Shown here: positions 28,720 through 42,029 of the stretch, piece by piece | Layout: each line of letters opens with the position of its first letter | How positions within the stretch are numbered: the stretch's first letter is position 1 | From: Stercorarius parasiticus | Taxonomy: Eukaryota > Chordata > Aves > Charadriiformes > Stercorariidae | NCBI GenBank assembly: GCA_013396915.1 | Contig: VWZL01003420.1 | Coordinates: 434,001-498,000 of the forward strand | Length of the DNA stretch: 64,000 bases | Reading direction: 5' to 3' | Position numbers and translations under genes: made by a program | Notes under the pieces: generated by a model | Told to the model about the DNA's origin: nothing | The model's database searches: none | What the model saw: the letters and a program-made list of their open reading frames with translations, nothing else

Positions 28720-31700
28720 CCGGCAGGGCTGGTGTGGCCATTAGGACGAGCCCCCTGCCATCCTTGGTGGGATTAAAAAAAAAAACACACACAAAACTTG
28801 CATTTGAAAAACTTGGGGGTTTCCTTCCCCCCCCCCGAGAGAGTAAAATGGTGCTGAAAAATATTTTGCCGGCGGGCTCGGGGGCGGGATGGGGGCGTGC
28901 TGCGGTGTTGGATGTAGCGGGTAGTGCTCAGCCGGGGTTTTATGTTGCAGCAGAATCGGGAGGTGGCAACAAAAGTTGTCCAATATCCCTGGCCAAGGTC
29001 AATTGCACCGGCCGTTATCTGGCAACTTTGCTGATGGTTTCGTTGCACAATGCTTTTATAGGCTGGCTGTGGCTGGAAGCATACCCTTGCCTAATTTTCC
29101 TTTTCATTTTGTTGTTTAATAGCTATAAAATAACTACAAAGGTTAGGGCTTGGGTGTGGTTTTTTCCCCCCCTTTATCTATATGCTGGAAGAAGCTAGTG
29201 TCCTATGTAAACTGTCAATACGGCAAACTTCTTCCTTATTTTTGAACATCTAATAAGGGGTATAATGCAGTAGGGAGAGACCTGATCTCAAAATACTGAC
29301 CCTGGAGTTTAGGGAAAAATTTTGTATGGAGTTCTGGTATATGCTATTCCCTACGTGGTGTAAATACAGCTTTGGGATCATGCTGATCAGTTTTTCCTCA
29401 TATTACAAAGGACAAAGATGCCTAGCAGAAATTTTGTTGGATGCTACTCCAGCTCAGGCTCGTTTGGAGTCGAAATACTTGAGCCACTGTTACAGCTTTC
29501 CTGCACCAACTGTAGTTGGAAATGCCTGGTTGGGGTCACCTTTGTCAGTAATTTCCATTCATTCTTAACTTCCTGCTTCAGTTTATATTTTCTTTGAATC
29601 TTGTATCCAAATGAGACCATTGTCTGCTTCAAAAATTACTTGTGTGTAAGAACACTGTCCAAGGCTAAGGACAGTAGCAGCAGCTTTGCTAGACTGTGTG
29701 AGAAGGGTGGATGCTGACACTTGTTGCACTGAAGCACTTTGGGGTATTGCAGGTGTAGCACCTGTACGGCTGGCACGAGGCTGGGATTTGGCATTGTGTA
29801 AGTAGACACGACTTGAGGACGAAATGAATAGGATAACACCCAAGTCAGATTTGAGACACAGATTAAGTGTGTGGAAACAGTTCAAATAATTTTCTGGGAA
29901 GTCACTTCCAGAAAAGCAATGGCAACATCTTGAACTTGCTTAGCCATTTCCCAAGTGCCAGCTCCATCTGTATCAATACAGAAACCATTCCTTGGAAGTT
30001 TGATGCCTGACTACTAAGTATGTAACTTGTATCACCAGGCATGTTCCCCAGATTGGCTGGATGAGACTTGCCTTGGCTGCTGTTGAACACGGTTGTGTTA
30101 ATTTGTATCTGTGTAGGTCTACTTCAGACTCCACCTAAATGTCTTCAGTGTTTTCTTTCCAATTCTCTGGAGATCGTACCATTGGTTCTCAGCTGACCTG
30201 CATCTTTAAGTTCAGGGTAACTTCTGCATTGAAGGAGTACAATGGCAGTACCAGGGGTGACTGGAGGGAGAAGAGAACAGCAGCAGACTTCGGTAGAAGT
30301 TATTGGGGAAAAAAAAACACCTAGTTTTTGTAGTTGTTTTAACCTGCAGGGTTACTACCCCGTAAGCAAAGAGTTGCTAGACGTTGGAGGAAAGACAATA
30401 GAACGGACAACTGAAGGCAATCTAAAGCGATACTTCTATTTTTAGGAGTCTTAAAGCAAGAAATCAAAATTTCAACTTTTTTTTTTTAAACTGGAGATAC
30501 TGTCTGCAAGACTCTTGTCAACACATCACATTCCACTTCTCAGCTGGTGTAAATCTGCGTTCATCTGGAGGAAGGAGTATCTGCATCTTCTGATGAGCAA
30601 TCTTCTGATACAAATCTTAGAATTAACTTGTCTTCCTGCTTCCATTCTGACTCTCTGAGAAAGTCCAGTCCGTATCCAGTTGTGCCTGTGCTTTAGCTTT
30701 TTTCCTTCTTTCTTGCACTTAGCTTTCTGATGTATCTGGAGCCAGCAGTTCATTCCTTTCTTAGCACCTTTTTGATGGACTTGAAGTCTTACAGCCTTGT
30801 CTCCTAAAACCGTTTTTCACTTTTTCTAGTCATCATGGTAGCTCTTTCATCTCCCTTAGTTTGACAGACAGATTTTTTGAATGCGGGCAACAGTTGGGGT
30901 TGCTTTAGATGGAATCTCACTGTGTTGTGTAAAAGGTTACTAATACTTTTCTAGCTACACCAGAAAAAAACATTCCGATAGGACCCGTCTTTGTCATGAT
31001 TGTAAAGCTGTCCTTGTGATCAGTGGTGGTATCTAAGTCTCTAACTTGTTCCCACCTTGTGAACTCTCAACTTGTACCAGAAAATTTTAGTGTCCTGTGT
31101 CTTAGATTCATGACATATTGTTCTTAACAAATGTGATCCCTCTGCCAACTTCAGCATGAGATCCTCTGTTGATACCATGACTTATGGACACTGCCTTTCT
31201 ATTTGGAGGCTTACGAATTTCAGTAACAGCTTTTTGAGGTCATCACTAATGAAAACTAGGCCATTTAATATCTCTATCGTTAATCATCATTTAGCAAAAT
31301 TTGCTTGTTAAGAAACAGACCAAGAAGCCATATCTGTATTGTACTTACTCTACCTTGGTAGCCTTGTTGAAGCCCATGTTACAGCTGAGTTTTATGGACA
31401 GTGAAGCAACGTGTCAATTGAAAAAGACTGTGTTAACAAAGGATGTTTTTGATAAAAACCTACTGTATTTCCATTCGTTTTCTGTTTACTTCTTTATTTC
31501 TTAATTTGAAACATAGGTGGGCGCTAGAATACCTCTGAGGCAAAATTCAGTCTGCAGACAGTTTGGAATACAGCTGCTGAACTCCTACTCTCCAGCTTAC
31601 AGCATCCTGTCCGATTACACTTACTAACAGTCTTTGCTGCCAGACTTAAATTGTTGAGTTGGTTTTCTTGGGTGTTACGAGCTGGAAACTGGACTTGCCC

Positions 31701-34700
31701 GCAGTCTTGCAACCTGTCAAAACCTTCTGCTTTGTCTTGAGAGCTGGCGTTGCAGCTGAAAGCATGTACTTATGAGATGACTGATGGTTGTCCAGATGCA
31801 CCACTGCAAAAATCCTCCCTTCCTCTTTCTTTCTTCATCTTCAAGTGACCCAACATATGCCAATTTACTATTGTATAGCCCATCTTGGTTTAGATTTTGT
31901 AGCCTTCATGCTGTGATATTGTATGATAGGAAAAAAAAAAAATCCTGGAGGAAGCCCAAATAGCCAAGTAATGTGGCCAATAGTTTTGGAATTTTTTTTG
32001 AGTGTTTTAGAAGATCTCTTAGACTACTGTTATTAAAGTGTTGCCTGTTTTGGTCTCTCAATGCTGCTGTTTTGGCTGAAGAGAGAGCAAGATGGCTGGA
32101 TATGAGCTTAAGTGCTGACTCCTTCTATTGTTCCTAATGGAAATAAAGCAGTAATTGCAGGCGCTGTCTGCCCTTTGAATGAAAAAAATCACTGGAAATG
32201 AAGCAGGAAAGATCCCATGAAAAATGAAAGAAGGCTATGTGGGCATGAAATGCATGGGGGCTGCAGGCTTTTTGCTTTGAACAAGCAAGAAGCTGTTAGG
32301 TGTGTGCGAAAATTCAGCAGACTGGGATGGGCTGGTGGATTTGTGTATGTGGAAATGCACGTCTCTCTTGAGCAACTAGGAGATGTGGATGGCAGCTTTA
32401 GGATAAACCCGCAGGAGAACCTCTCAGTATTGCAAGGACCGATCGCTTCCATGGGCCGAAATTGCTTATGCATTCAGTACTCTGCAAACACTGTTTTTAC
32501 ATAAAATGCTGCTGTCTTAGGGTCTGGGTGGAGGGTGGGCAAGGAAATTCTTACCTCTAGAAGCAGAGAACAAGGCAGGCCTTTTAAAGCAGCAAGAACA
32601 ACTAGTAATAAACATATTTTTCCTAGTAATTTCGATGACTTAAACAATTTTAAAAGGTAATTTAATTTTTCTTCCATGAACTACATATTATACAAATAAA
32701 TGAGCAGTTATTTTTAAATACCTTGAGTATAAAACTTGAGTGTGTTCTAATTATTTTGGCATCTGTAACGTGACTTTATGTAATTGAATATAGTATCGAA
32801 AGCCCTAGTGTTCAGCCAGCAGTTGCTAGTGGCAGATATAAAAAATAGTTCCATATACAAAAAAAAGTCTTCAAGCTTTTTAGTTCTTAATTTTGCCATT
32901 TTTGTTGTTTAGCCTTGTACAAGAGATGAAAATAGATGGGAAGGGTTTCCTGTTACTGTTGAGACAGTAGTGAGGATAACTGTATTGTCACACACTTACG
33001 GGAAATGTAGATTATCTTCTTTTTTTTTTCCTGTAGCGGGGCATACACTTGAATGTCAATTATTGCCTCTTAATTTTGAGTTAAAAATGATAGGCTCCTA
33101 TCACTGTGTCTCCTTTTTGGTCTGATTTAGGGAATTTTATTTCTTAGGCTGTAGAATGTAGAGATTTAAGAAATCGTTTTTTAATCTACCTTGTTCTGGT
33201 GGTCACTGTTCTATTATTTTTAAAGATAGTAGTGTTCTTCAGTTTTTTACAGCTGTTGCTTCGTATTAGCAATGGTTTTATTAAAGGATAATAAAGGAAA
33301 AGGTAAAAATGTTATTTTTATTTGCATTGGTCTAAATCATATGAAAAACAGAAAGACGTGTTGTAATGTAACCAGATCTGTAAGACTAGGGCCCAGAAGT
33401 GTCACCTGACTACCCTGGCAAAATGGGGTGTTCTAGGAATTACTGTAAATAAACTTGCACAGTGATGAAAGATCTTCCATACTGGACTCAGAATTTGTCA
33501 TTTGGTTTCTTTATCCTTCAGTGTAAGCTCTCAGGTGCAAACATACAGATAATGTGTGCTTTGAAATACAGCTTGGAGTATGACTATGACCATGGCACCA
33601 TATTTAAGTCTGGTGTGCTCTCCAAAGCAACATATGGACTGATACAGGTTGCCTAGCTTACTCCATGATTGCCTAATGCAATATTAAGCATATTTTATAA
33701 TACCAGAGAATAACACGTTCCAATATGCATTTCAGGCACACTGGTTTTTACATTTCTGTTTCATGTCCCTGCCCTGTTAACATACAGAAAGAATCATTGA
33801 CATAGGATGATTGCTGCCTCAGTTTTTCCTCAGCATTTTCTTGATGTTCAGACATCATCTGTGTGGTGTAGGAAGGGGTGTATAGCTCGAAGAATCAAGA
33901 CCTATAAATAGCTTCCAAAATGGCTCTTTATGTGTCTACAGAGGCAGTGTGTGCTTATGGTGTATCCCTGCAGGCTTGCGTGGGGTTCCGCAGTGGTTTA
34001 AGCTTGTGTTAATAAAAATAATTGAATCCTAGATTGCTGTGGCAGGACTTATATCAGGTAACCAACTTATAAAACACAAATGCCTTGTTATCCCTACTCC
34101 CAGAGAAAACCAGCTTTCTGCAGGCACTGCATATGCACCTTGACTATATATTGGAATCTTTTTTGACAAACTGCAACTGCTTGCCAGCAGTGGAACCCTT
34201 AAAGTTCAGTGGAGCTGTAGGAATTCAGCTGTCCACCACATCAGGAAGCATCAGTCTTCACTCATGCCTCTTCAGATAGTGAAATCAGTCAACCATGAGC
34301 TGCTTTTTATTGCAGCTCAAAATAATCGAGAAATCTCGATTATTTTTTTCCAGTACCCATGGTATTACTTGTCTATGCCATATGAGTATGTCTTTAATGG
34401 ATTGGATAGTCGCTTAAAATGGGTGGATGGGAGAAGGAAACATGGCTGTACCTGTCTGTAACATCAGGCAAAACCTGTGTTTTGCCCTGTTTAGAGGATG
34501 CTTTTTGAACTAGTAATATTTTGTTTGCATACTTGAGAAAATATCCTTTATAGTTTACTTGCACCATCTTAAGTTTACTTTGAGGAGTTAAACTGGTGGC
34601 TAAGTTTCTGTTTGAATTGCCCCAGTTAACTTAGTGGTGCTCAAAACTTCCAAGTTACCAGTTTCTGTGAAACAGCAGAGTGGCAGACTTCTTCAGAAAT

Positions 34701-37700
34701 ATACACGTGTGTATATATGCATATATCTTTAGCTAGGATTTGTAGCCATGTGCAAGAAAACGTCTTTTGTAGATATGCAAGTTTGCAGACCACAGGTTGA
34801 TGCGTATTCTTTTTCCAGTCTTGTTTGTAGAATGCTTAAAAAGCTTATTTTGATTAGATGGCTTTCACCAGTTATTCCAACTTGAAGAAAGATGTGTTTG
34901 GCTTTGGCCAGCCACTGATTTCATGAAATACTACAATCTGACTTAGTGCTTAAGCACTTCAGTGGAACCAGTCCTATAAATGTAAATGTTTTAAAACAAA
35001 TTTTGCCTTCAAAGAGGTATGGGTTTTTTCCAAGTATCTCAAAGACCAAAAAAAGGCTAAAAGGTAACTGGTATTTGTCAAGTAACCTTGTCATGTCTTT
35101 ACTTGCAGCTGAATGGTTCTCAAAGACCTGGAGATCTTGTTTCTGACAAGTGCTTGGAAGCTGATCCCTTAGTCAAACAGATTATGTTGCTGAGTAACCG
35201 GTAAAGCCCTGTTCTCCTGCTCGAGATTAGGCCGTGGTTTCAAGTTACAAAGAAATGGGCAGCAACGTGAGTTTTAGCTATTCCCCTACTACCTTATGTA
35301 TTTTCTCCCTTGGACTGTACTGGCAAGCATAAGGGAAGAAGGACATACTGTAAAGTGGATTGGGAAACTGACCTACTGTGAGAAGTAAAACTTCTATTAT
35401 AGGCACCTGTGGTGGGTTTTTTGTTGGTTTGCAGGTTTTCTTTGCAGCCAGGAGTCTCCTTCTGCCATATGGCTGGGTGCAAGATCCGCACCCTTCATCG
35501 CACCAGGAGACCTGTCACATCTGATTCTCCAAAGCATACCAAAGCTTAGTGCTGTCTGTTCCTGATATGAACGCTTTAGCCAAAGAACAAAAACAAAGTA
35601 CTTTAAATAGGTGGAGGAATGTACTCAAATTCTGAATCACTATAAAAACATGTTAGACAAAAATGTGAATTTCATGTGAAATTAAATTTTTAGAATAGAA
35701 TTTTAATTGAAAGTGAATGCAAAACTTCTTCTGAAGGTGGCTGATGGTTTTCTCCCTATTGCTATATAGCCTTAAAATCAGAAGATTTCAAAGGAAAAAT
35801 CATTTGCAGATCTGTTTTTGAAGTACTGTAAAAATATATGCATATATTTCTTTATTGTTCATCTTCAGAATGTCAGTAAAGTTGCACTGACTGATGTCCA
35901 GGCATCATGCTGCTGCTTTCAAAAGTGATCTTTACTTAAAAGTTTGGAGGATATTTCGGACTTTATTTAATATGTTTTATAGACAGAACCCAGTTTTCTG
36001 GGTTGCTTTCAAGATGCTGTGCTCAAGTTAATGAGTGGTAGGATTAATGTACTGCTAGTTGTTATGCCGTTGCTCTGCTGCTCTGCTAGTTCCTTGTTCA
36101 TTGAGACTAAATCTTTTTAACTTCTGTCATAGCTGGGGACTGCTTTTCAGTCTATTGTTTGTAAAGTACTTTGCTAGAGGCTCTTGAACTGGCTTAGGCT
36201 GATCTGAAATCGGGTAGCTGCAGTCATGCATTTCTGCCCCAGTTTGTGTGGTGATGACCCTTGTATGGCTGTGTACTGACAGTGCCGAGTGTCTGCAGGC
36301 TGAAAATGAAGCTTTAATGGTACCAGCTAGTTTTCAGCCAGATCAGCTTCCTGAGCTCATTGTGCCAGTCTAAGGGAGAAAGTAAAGATGTTGCAGCCTT
36401 GACTTTAACTAGCTTTTAAAGTGCTGTCAAGTCTGATCCCGAGGTTTTTTTACTACTCTACAATAACTTTGTGCACATTGCATCTCCAGTTCAAGAAAAG
36501 TCATTCTGAAAACGATTGCAGTGAAGGATGAGGACTACAAGCAATCACTCTACTGTGAATATTGTCAGGAAGGCAAAAGTGTGTTCCTTATTAAATGCTA
36601 TCTGTGTGGCATTGCTAAGGCAAGTTGTAAGGCTCCTTTGTGTTTTTCAACTTTCTGGAGTCCAAAAAGAGACAGTGGCATTCTAGGGCAAGGATACCAC
36701 GGTAACCTGTAAGGGAACTGAGAAACAGTTTCAGAACTACTGAAATGAGGCAGGGATTCTTAAAATAGCAAAAAGTCTTCGATAAAGGAAATCTCTAACT
36801 ACAGTAGCAGGTTGACGTGTGCTTTCTAACTTGAAATGTGTGCTTTTGCCTAAAAACTCATATGGTGAATCCTGCAAATATGATGCAGGGTTTGTAAGAG
36901 GCTTTTCTGTGCTCCTTAGTAATGTTTCTGTGTTGTAGCATTGAAAGTAGTTTCCCAGTACTTCTAAGGAAGCTCCTGAGCTGCAAGCAATTGGAAGTTG
37001 GAAGAGTTAGGGAACAGTGAAATATTTCCTGCTCATATTTTTGCCTGAGCATCTGCTTATGGCAGTTTCCAAACAAACTGTAGGGCTTGATTGACCATTT
37101 TGGCTGTATTTGGGTTAAACCATCTTTATAACTCTTTCAGGTGCTTGTAATGTTGGCAGACAAACCATGTAGACTGAAGTTCTCCATGTTGAGTGAGCTA
37201 GGGTAGATTATATTAACTTCCATCAAAGTGGGTCCTGTTTTTCCTCTCAGAATAGGGTGTATTTTTTATATTTATTTGTCTCTTAATGTTCCTGACACCT
37301 GTGAGAGCATACAGTTCATCTGTTCTGTAGTAGCATTTTGACACTTTTTGTACCTGAGACGTACCTCTTGCAGCCCTTAAGATTTTTTCCTGTACTTTGA
37401 CCAGTTTAAAGATTCTGAGATTGTTCACATGTACTCAGCTTCACAGAGCTTGGGAGCTAAATGCTTTACCTTCCATGCAGCTGCCTTCTCTTTTCCTTCT
37501 CTGCGCAGTCTTTAGCTGTACACTGAGCAATGCGGTTTTCTTTGCAGCTGAGCCGCACGTGCTCAGTGGTCTTTTGGGGACAAGGAGTGGATTCCCTTCC
37601 TCTTGAAAGTTGTTCCTTTTAACTGCCAGTTTTACTAGAAAAAAAGGCAAACGTAGCTATCTCCATCAGGTAATTCAAACAGCAAGTTGAACATGGCTAG

Positions 37701-40700
37701 TGGATTAGTGGGGGTGATGAGAGGTAGAAAATAGGGTGTGCAGTGGGTAAGAGAGTAATAGATGTGATCAGGCTGAGAGGAGAGAGTTTACAAAGATATC
37801 TAATGCCAAATCAATAATTTCTGTGGAACCTGTTCAACTGTAAATACATTCTTCCTTGCAAGGAATACCTCCTCTATGGAAAAATACCCATCCTACAGTT
37901 GGTTTATAGTGGCTTCTGCTGCTGTTGCTTCATTACTTCAAGTTGTGGATGACTCTATTCTGAAGTCAAAGAATCCAACCATGGGGCGTTGCTCTGTCTA
38001 GCAAGTTTCAACTTTAACCATAATTATTTTTTTAATGTAACTGATTGTAATACAATTATTTTTGTAAGCTGTAATGCCCCACAGTTAAGGAAGGTAGGAA
38101 GCAATAGTATTTTGTATAGTCTTAAGTCATTTTCTCCCTCTTGGAGTGTCTGATATGAAAACAAAAAATATGAGGAATAGTTTTTTGTTGTAACTTGTAC
38201 TACTCTGAGCTGTTGCCATTTTAGACTTCTGGAATACATGGCTGTGAACTGTTGCGTAAGTTGCTTTTGACTTCAGAACAGTAAACGGGCCAAAACTTTG
38301 GTATCTTTCTATAGAAATTTTCAGTTGTTTGTCTGGAAGCTTAGCATTTATACTGAGCAAGTCCCATGATGCCACATGCCCTGTAATTACCTTTGGGTTT
38401 TTGGTTAACCATATCTTGGTTAAGCGTATCGATAGGTGCTTATTACAAGTAGGCTGGTTAGCAGTTTCTTTTCCTTGCTGCACTCAAAGGTCATTGCTAT
38501 TCTTGGTCTTGAAAACAAGGTAAAAACTTGGCTAGTAAGACTTAGTGGAGGAATTTTATTTTTCCTCCTCTCAGCTGAATTCTGCAGCTCTACTGCTTCA
38601 GTTGTCAGTATTACGGAAAATAATAGCTTTACCTTAGTCTTTGGAGTAAGATAAACTTAACATTATAACTAGGCAAACAGATCTGATGCCATTACTCTGG
38701 AAGTCTTTTGAAGAAGTGAGTCAGTCATCAATAGCAAGGCTTTTGCAGAGACATGGGGAGGGCAGTGATCACTTGCAAGTAATACAATACAAGAAATCTC
38801 ACTTCTTTCTCTGCGTTCAGAGATATGGGATACAGATCTCCCTGCGTAGTTCCATTGTTTTCTTCTGAGCCTAATGAGGTTATGATGTAAAATTTGGTGT
38901 GCATAGGCCAGAAAAAATGTAGGTGTGTGAGACTCTGCAGTCTTCATTTTTGGTAGACGACTGTAATCTGTGTGAACATGAACCTCCTTAAAAAAGACTG
39001 GATGTCCAGGCAACCTACATCACTTATTCTCCTGGTTAGCCTATTGTACATTAAGGGAAGATGAATTGCTGGCTTTTTCCTGCTGATTTTGCATCTCTTT
39101 TGACACATGAATGCATTGTCAACCAACCACAGCTTTTTGGTGTCTTCATTTTTAAGTGATCTGTACACTTACAGGCTAGTCATTCAGGTACTGTGGGATG
39201 TGTCTCCTGGCCACTTACAGATGGAAACACCTGAAAACTGAATCTACTACATGGAATAAAAAAAAAGCAGCAAACAAAACCAAAAACGTGCAAGTGAGTG
39301 CAAGATTGCTTGTCCCCCTAACAGAAAGAATCTGCGTGGAGTGCTTTTCAGCCTTACCATACAATCTTGTAATTGTTAGCTGTCAGTTCTCGGCTTTTCT
39401 AGAAATTGATTGCCACTGAATATGTTTTTGCTAGCATACCCTGGGATGGATGGATTCCTAATGCCCTAGTGGCTTCAAATGTTAATGTTACTGGAAGGAA
39501 AAAATTGTGCATCTGAAGGTCTTGGGAATATACCTTAGTGTGGTCCCCTGGATTCAGACTGTAAAGGCAGTGGGATCACAGGAGAATAAAGCATAGAGGG
39601 AAAGATGCTTGAGGAAAATGCTTCAGTTCCCAGGTTAGTGGAGACTTGGATAGTTGCCAAAATGAACTCACAAGCTGTAACACTTAGGAGTTTATTGTAT
39701 GTGTAGCTGTAAAGCCTGTCTACCCGAGTTCATATATTTTAATGTTGATTGCTTGCTAGATGTATGTGTTTCTGCTTTTTAAAAGGGTAATTTAAAATTA
39801 ATAGATATGCAAATCCAGCTCAACAGACTATTGATTAGGTTAGCAGTAGTCAACTATTATATATAAAGGCATAAAAAATTCCTGGCTTCATGTTAAACTG
39901 CCAAAACCAGCAACCTGATTATCCCTTAGTAGTAATTAAGAATTTTGTGTTTAGCCTTAACTAAAAAATGAATGCTGATTAAAACCATTCTACCAAGCCG
40001 GGGATGATTTAATGTGATATAATCGTCTTTTTGTTCATCATTGTTGCTAGCTTCCACATGACTGCAGTGAGTGCTAGTTTCATCAGCAGAAAGTAATGTG
40101 TAATGCTTCCGTCTGGGATCCCACAAGTGAATTCATAACTTGATTTTTAAAACTTCTCTTTAAGCATTGCCAACATGGTGGTTCTTTGTAGTGATACAGA
40201 TGCTCTACCTACATGTTCAAAAACTTTTTCTAAAACTACATTTATTAGAGCTGTGTACCCTCTGGGAATTTTTTGTTAATATGAAAAGATCCTAGGAAGC
40301 TAAAACCTTTGGTTGTAAGGATCGAGTTGAGACACATTTGTGTCTAACCTTGTTGCCTGTGCTGACTATTTCCAGGATTTTAGATAGCTGAATAAAATAT
40401 TTGAGTTGACTGAAAATGTGAACATTTATATCAGTTGCTAAGAATGATTCTGTACTAAATGAGGTCTTTGCTGTGTTCCTTATTCAGCATAGGAAGAATT
40501 TGGAGGAAATCAGTACAGTGGAGAATTCTTCAGAGTAGGAGAAATCTTGACTGCAAATAAAATAAACACTACAACAAGAAAATACTTGTCAGATAATGCT
40601 CTCCTAGGTGTACCTCAGTATGCATACGCATTGTTGCATTCATAAAGGTATGCAGTCATCTTAATTGCACTCCAATTACAGTTTCTGTAGGTGAACCTAC

Positions 40701-41918
40701 ACTGCATATCTGAGAGTGCCACAGGGACGTAGTATAAGTGATAAGCACTTCCCTGTTGCTCTCATCAGGGAATTGTTTCCCTGTTTAATCCAACAGGAGG
40801 TGAGTTTAAAGACCATAAAGGTAGTTGGTGAGGACCAGACTGTCACTTCAGTCATCTGGTCCCAGTCAATACTTTAACCTTTAGACTGAGGTTCTTGCTG
40901 CTAGTCTTTTAATTGCTTTTAAAGATTTGAGCACTGACCCTGTCCCTTTGCTCCCCAGAGCTGTCCTTTGACTTCAGGGTAGGGCTTATTTAAGTTTTGC
41001 CTAGCATATGAAGTGTGTTACTACACAGGTGATTATGTCTTACTAATCAGGACATGACTCAAATACAAGTTAAACTGTTTATTTCTATGTGGTCCTGAAA
41101 GAAGGTCTTATTTTCATTGTCTTCTACTGCAAATTACTCTAGATATGAGGCATCCTAGTTTTTTAGACAGGTGGCTAAAATCTTTTCAGCTTTGAATATT
41201 ATTTATCAATGATGTGACCAGGTTACAGAGTCAAATTAAGTGAAATTAAAGTGTCTCGGAAATAAATTGTTATTAAATTTAGAAAACATTTAAAAATCAA
41301 TATATTGCAGTTTTTCCTCTTACAGAAATGTTAGAAGAAACCAAATTGGACAAAAGCCAGTGAAGTACTTTCCTGATAATTTAGTTACGCAATATTGTAA
41401 GCATGTCATGCTAGCATAAAACTTCTTCTGAGAAGAAGCTTGTCTAAGACTAAAAAGACAATTTTTCAAAAGCCCAATTTTTTAGCCCAAAGATGCCATT
41501 TCAGAAGAATTAGTTTAACTTGTGTGATGGAAATGTCTTAATTTTCATGCTTTACTGTCTATAGGACCCTAAGATTACTCAGTATTGGAGAATTGTTATT
41601 AGATATTTTGTTGTATATGTTCATTCTTGTGCAAATCGTATTGTGTATTTTTCACATTGTGCCTAAGCATCATATGAAAGTGTTTGTGCAAGGAGGTTAC
41701 AGTGACATTGTCTTGACTTAGTTGTGTTAAAAAGACTGGATGTTAATAACTTCCACCTTTTTATTTTTTTACTTACAAATGCTGGTTGCCTATTATGCTT
41801 CACTTCTAAAGTCTATAATCCATCTGGCTAGGTGATAAGTACATTGCTGAAAAAGTAGATAGTACCAAGATTCCTGATTTATGAGCTATATTTAACAGTC
41901 ATTTGCAATTATTTATAG
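28720..41918 (+). other. NUDT4: NUDT4 intron 1 (most of it)
   Basis: About 13.2 kb between the CpG island and the first visible coding exon. The donor is not visible because exon 1 appears to be lost in the gap. The acceptor is 'tttatag' ending at 41918. No exon with similarity to a known protein was seen. Frames of 60-118 codons such as 38127-38483 (minus) and 38669-39013 (minus) have no domain. A perfect 13-base inverted repeat lies at 34319-34346 (separate entry). The assignment as one intron is an inference from the gene model. Confidence 0.7.
34319..34346. repeat. Perfect 13-base inverted repeat, 2-base spacer
   Basis: The left arm 34319-34331 reads aaaataatcgaga and the right arm 34334-34346 is its exact reverse complement, with 'aa' between. 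The CpG at the arm centres makes this less trivial than the many AT palindromes nearby. It lies within NUDT4 intron 1; no function is implied. Confidence 0.85.
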
Positions 41919-42029
41919 GTGCTGTTGGTAAGCAGTAGCCGATACCCAGATCAGTGGATTGTACCGGGTGGAGGAATGGAACCAGAAGAAGAGCCAGGGG
42001 GAGCAGCCGTCAGAGAGGTTTATGAAGAG
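41919..42029 (+). CDS. NUDT4: NUDT4 coding exon 2 (Nudix core, residues 34-70)
   Basis: DIPP2 removes the beta-phosphate from diphosphoinositol polyphosphates (PP-InsP5, bis-PP-InsP4) and can also hydrolyse diadenosine polyphosphates; related DIPPs act on inorganic polyphosphate. It works mainly in the cytosol. This 111-base exon gives exactly 37 codons, VLLVSSSRYPDQW onwards to REVYEE, identical as far as I can recall to the human protein. Numbered on a 33-residue exon 1, it carries Ser39/Arg41 of the substrate loop, the Gly50-52 turn and most of the Nudix box GX5EX7REUXEEXGU: Gly51, Glu57, Arg65, Glu66, Glu69 and Glu70, the last three being metal-binding and catalytic residues. Splice sites fit: 'tttatag' before and 'gtaaca' after, both phase 0. 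The frame stays open into the intron to about 42224, but that tail is lysine-rich intron sequence and not part of the protein. The first exon is missing, so the gene is partial in this assembly. Confidence 0.97.

Larger units (their letters stand above)
27400..28720. promoter_or_regulatory. CpG-island promoter, probable NUDT4 start region
   Basis: Base composition switches sharply from AT-rich to very GC-rich with dense CpG at about 27400 and returns to normal near 28720. Sp1-type GC boxes (gggcggg, ccccgcc) are frequent, and a CACGTG E-box lies at 28524-28529 immediately right of the gap. A TTAAATA element stands out at about 28019-28025, some 85 bases before the gap, but whether it acts as a TATA-like site is unknown. 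The island is the only promoter-like region upstream of the NUDT4 exons on the + strand. The transcription start and first exon are probably in or beside the run of N. A divergent transcript towards the left is possible, since CpG islands often fire both ways, but I see no direct sign of one. Long open frames here are a by-product of high GC and of N read as X. Confidence 0.75.

Noticed and set aside
35832..35849. Perfect 18-base palindrome aaatatatgcatatattt
   Set aside because: Almost purely alternating A/T; such palindromes are expected by chance in AT-rich introns.
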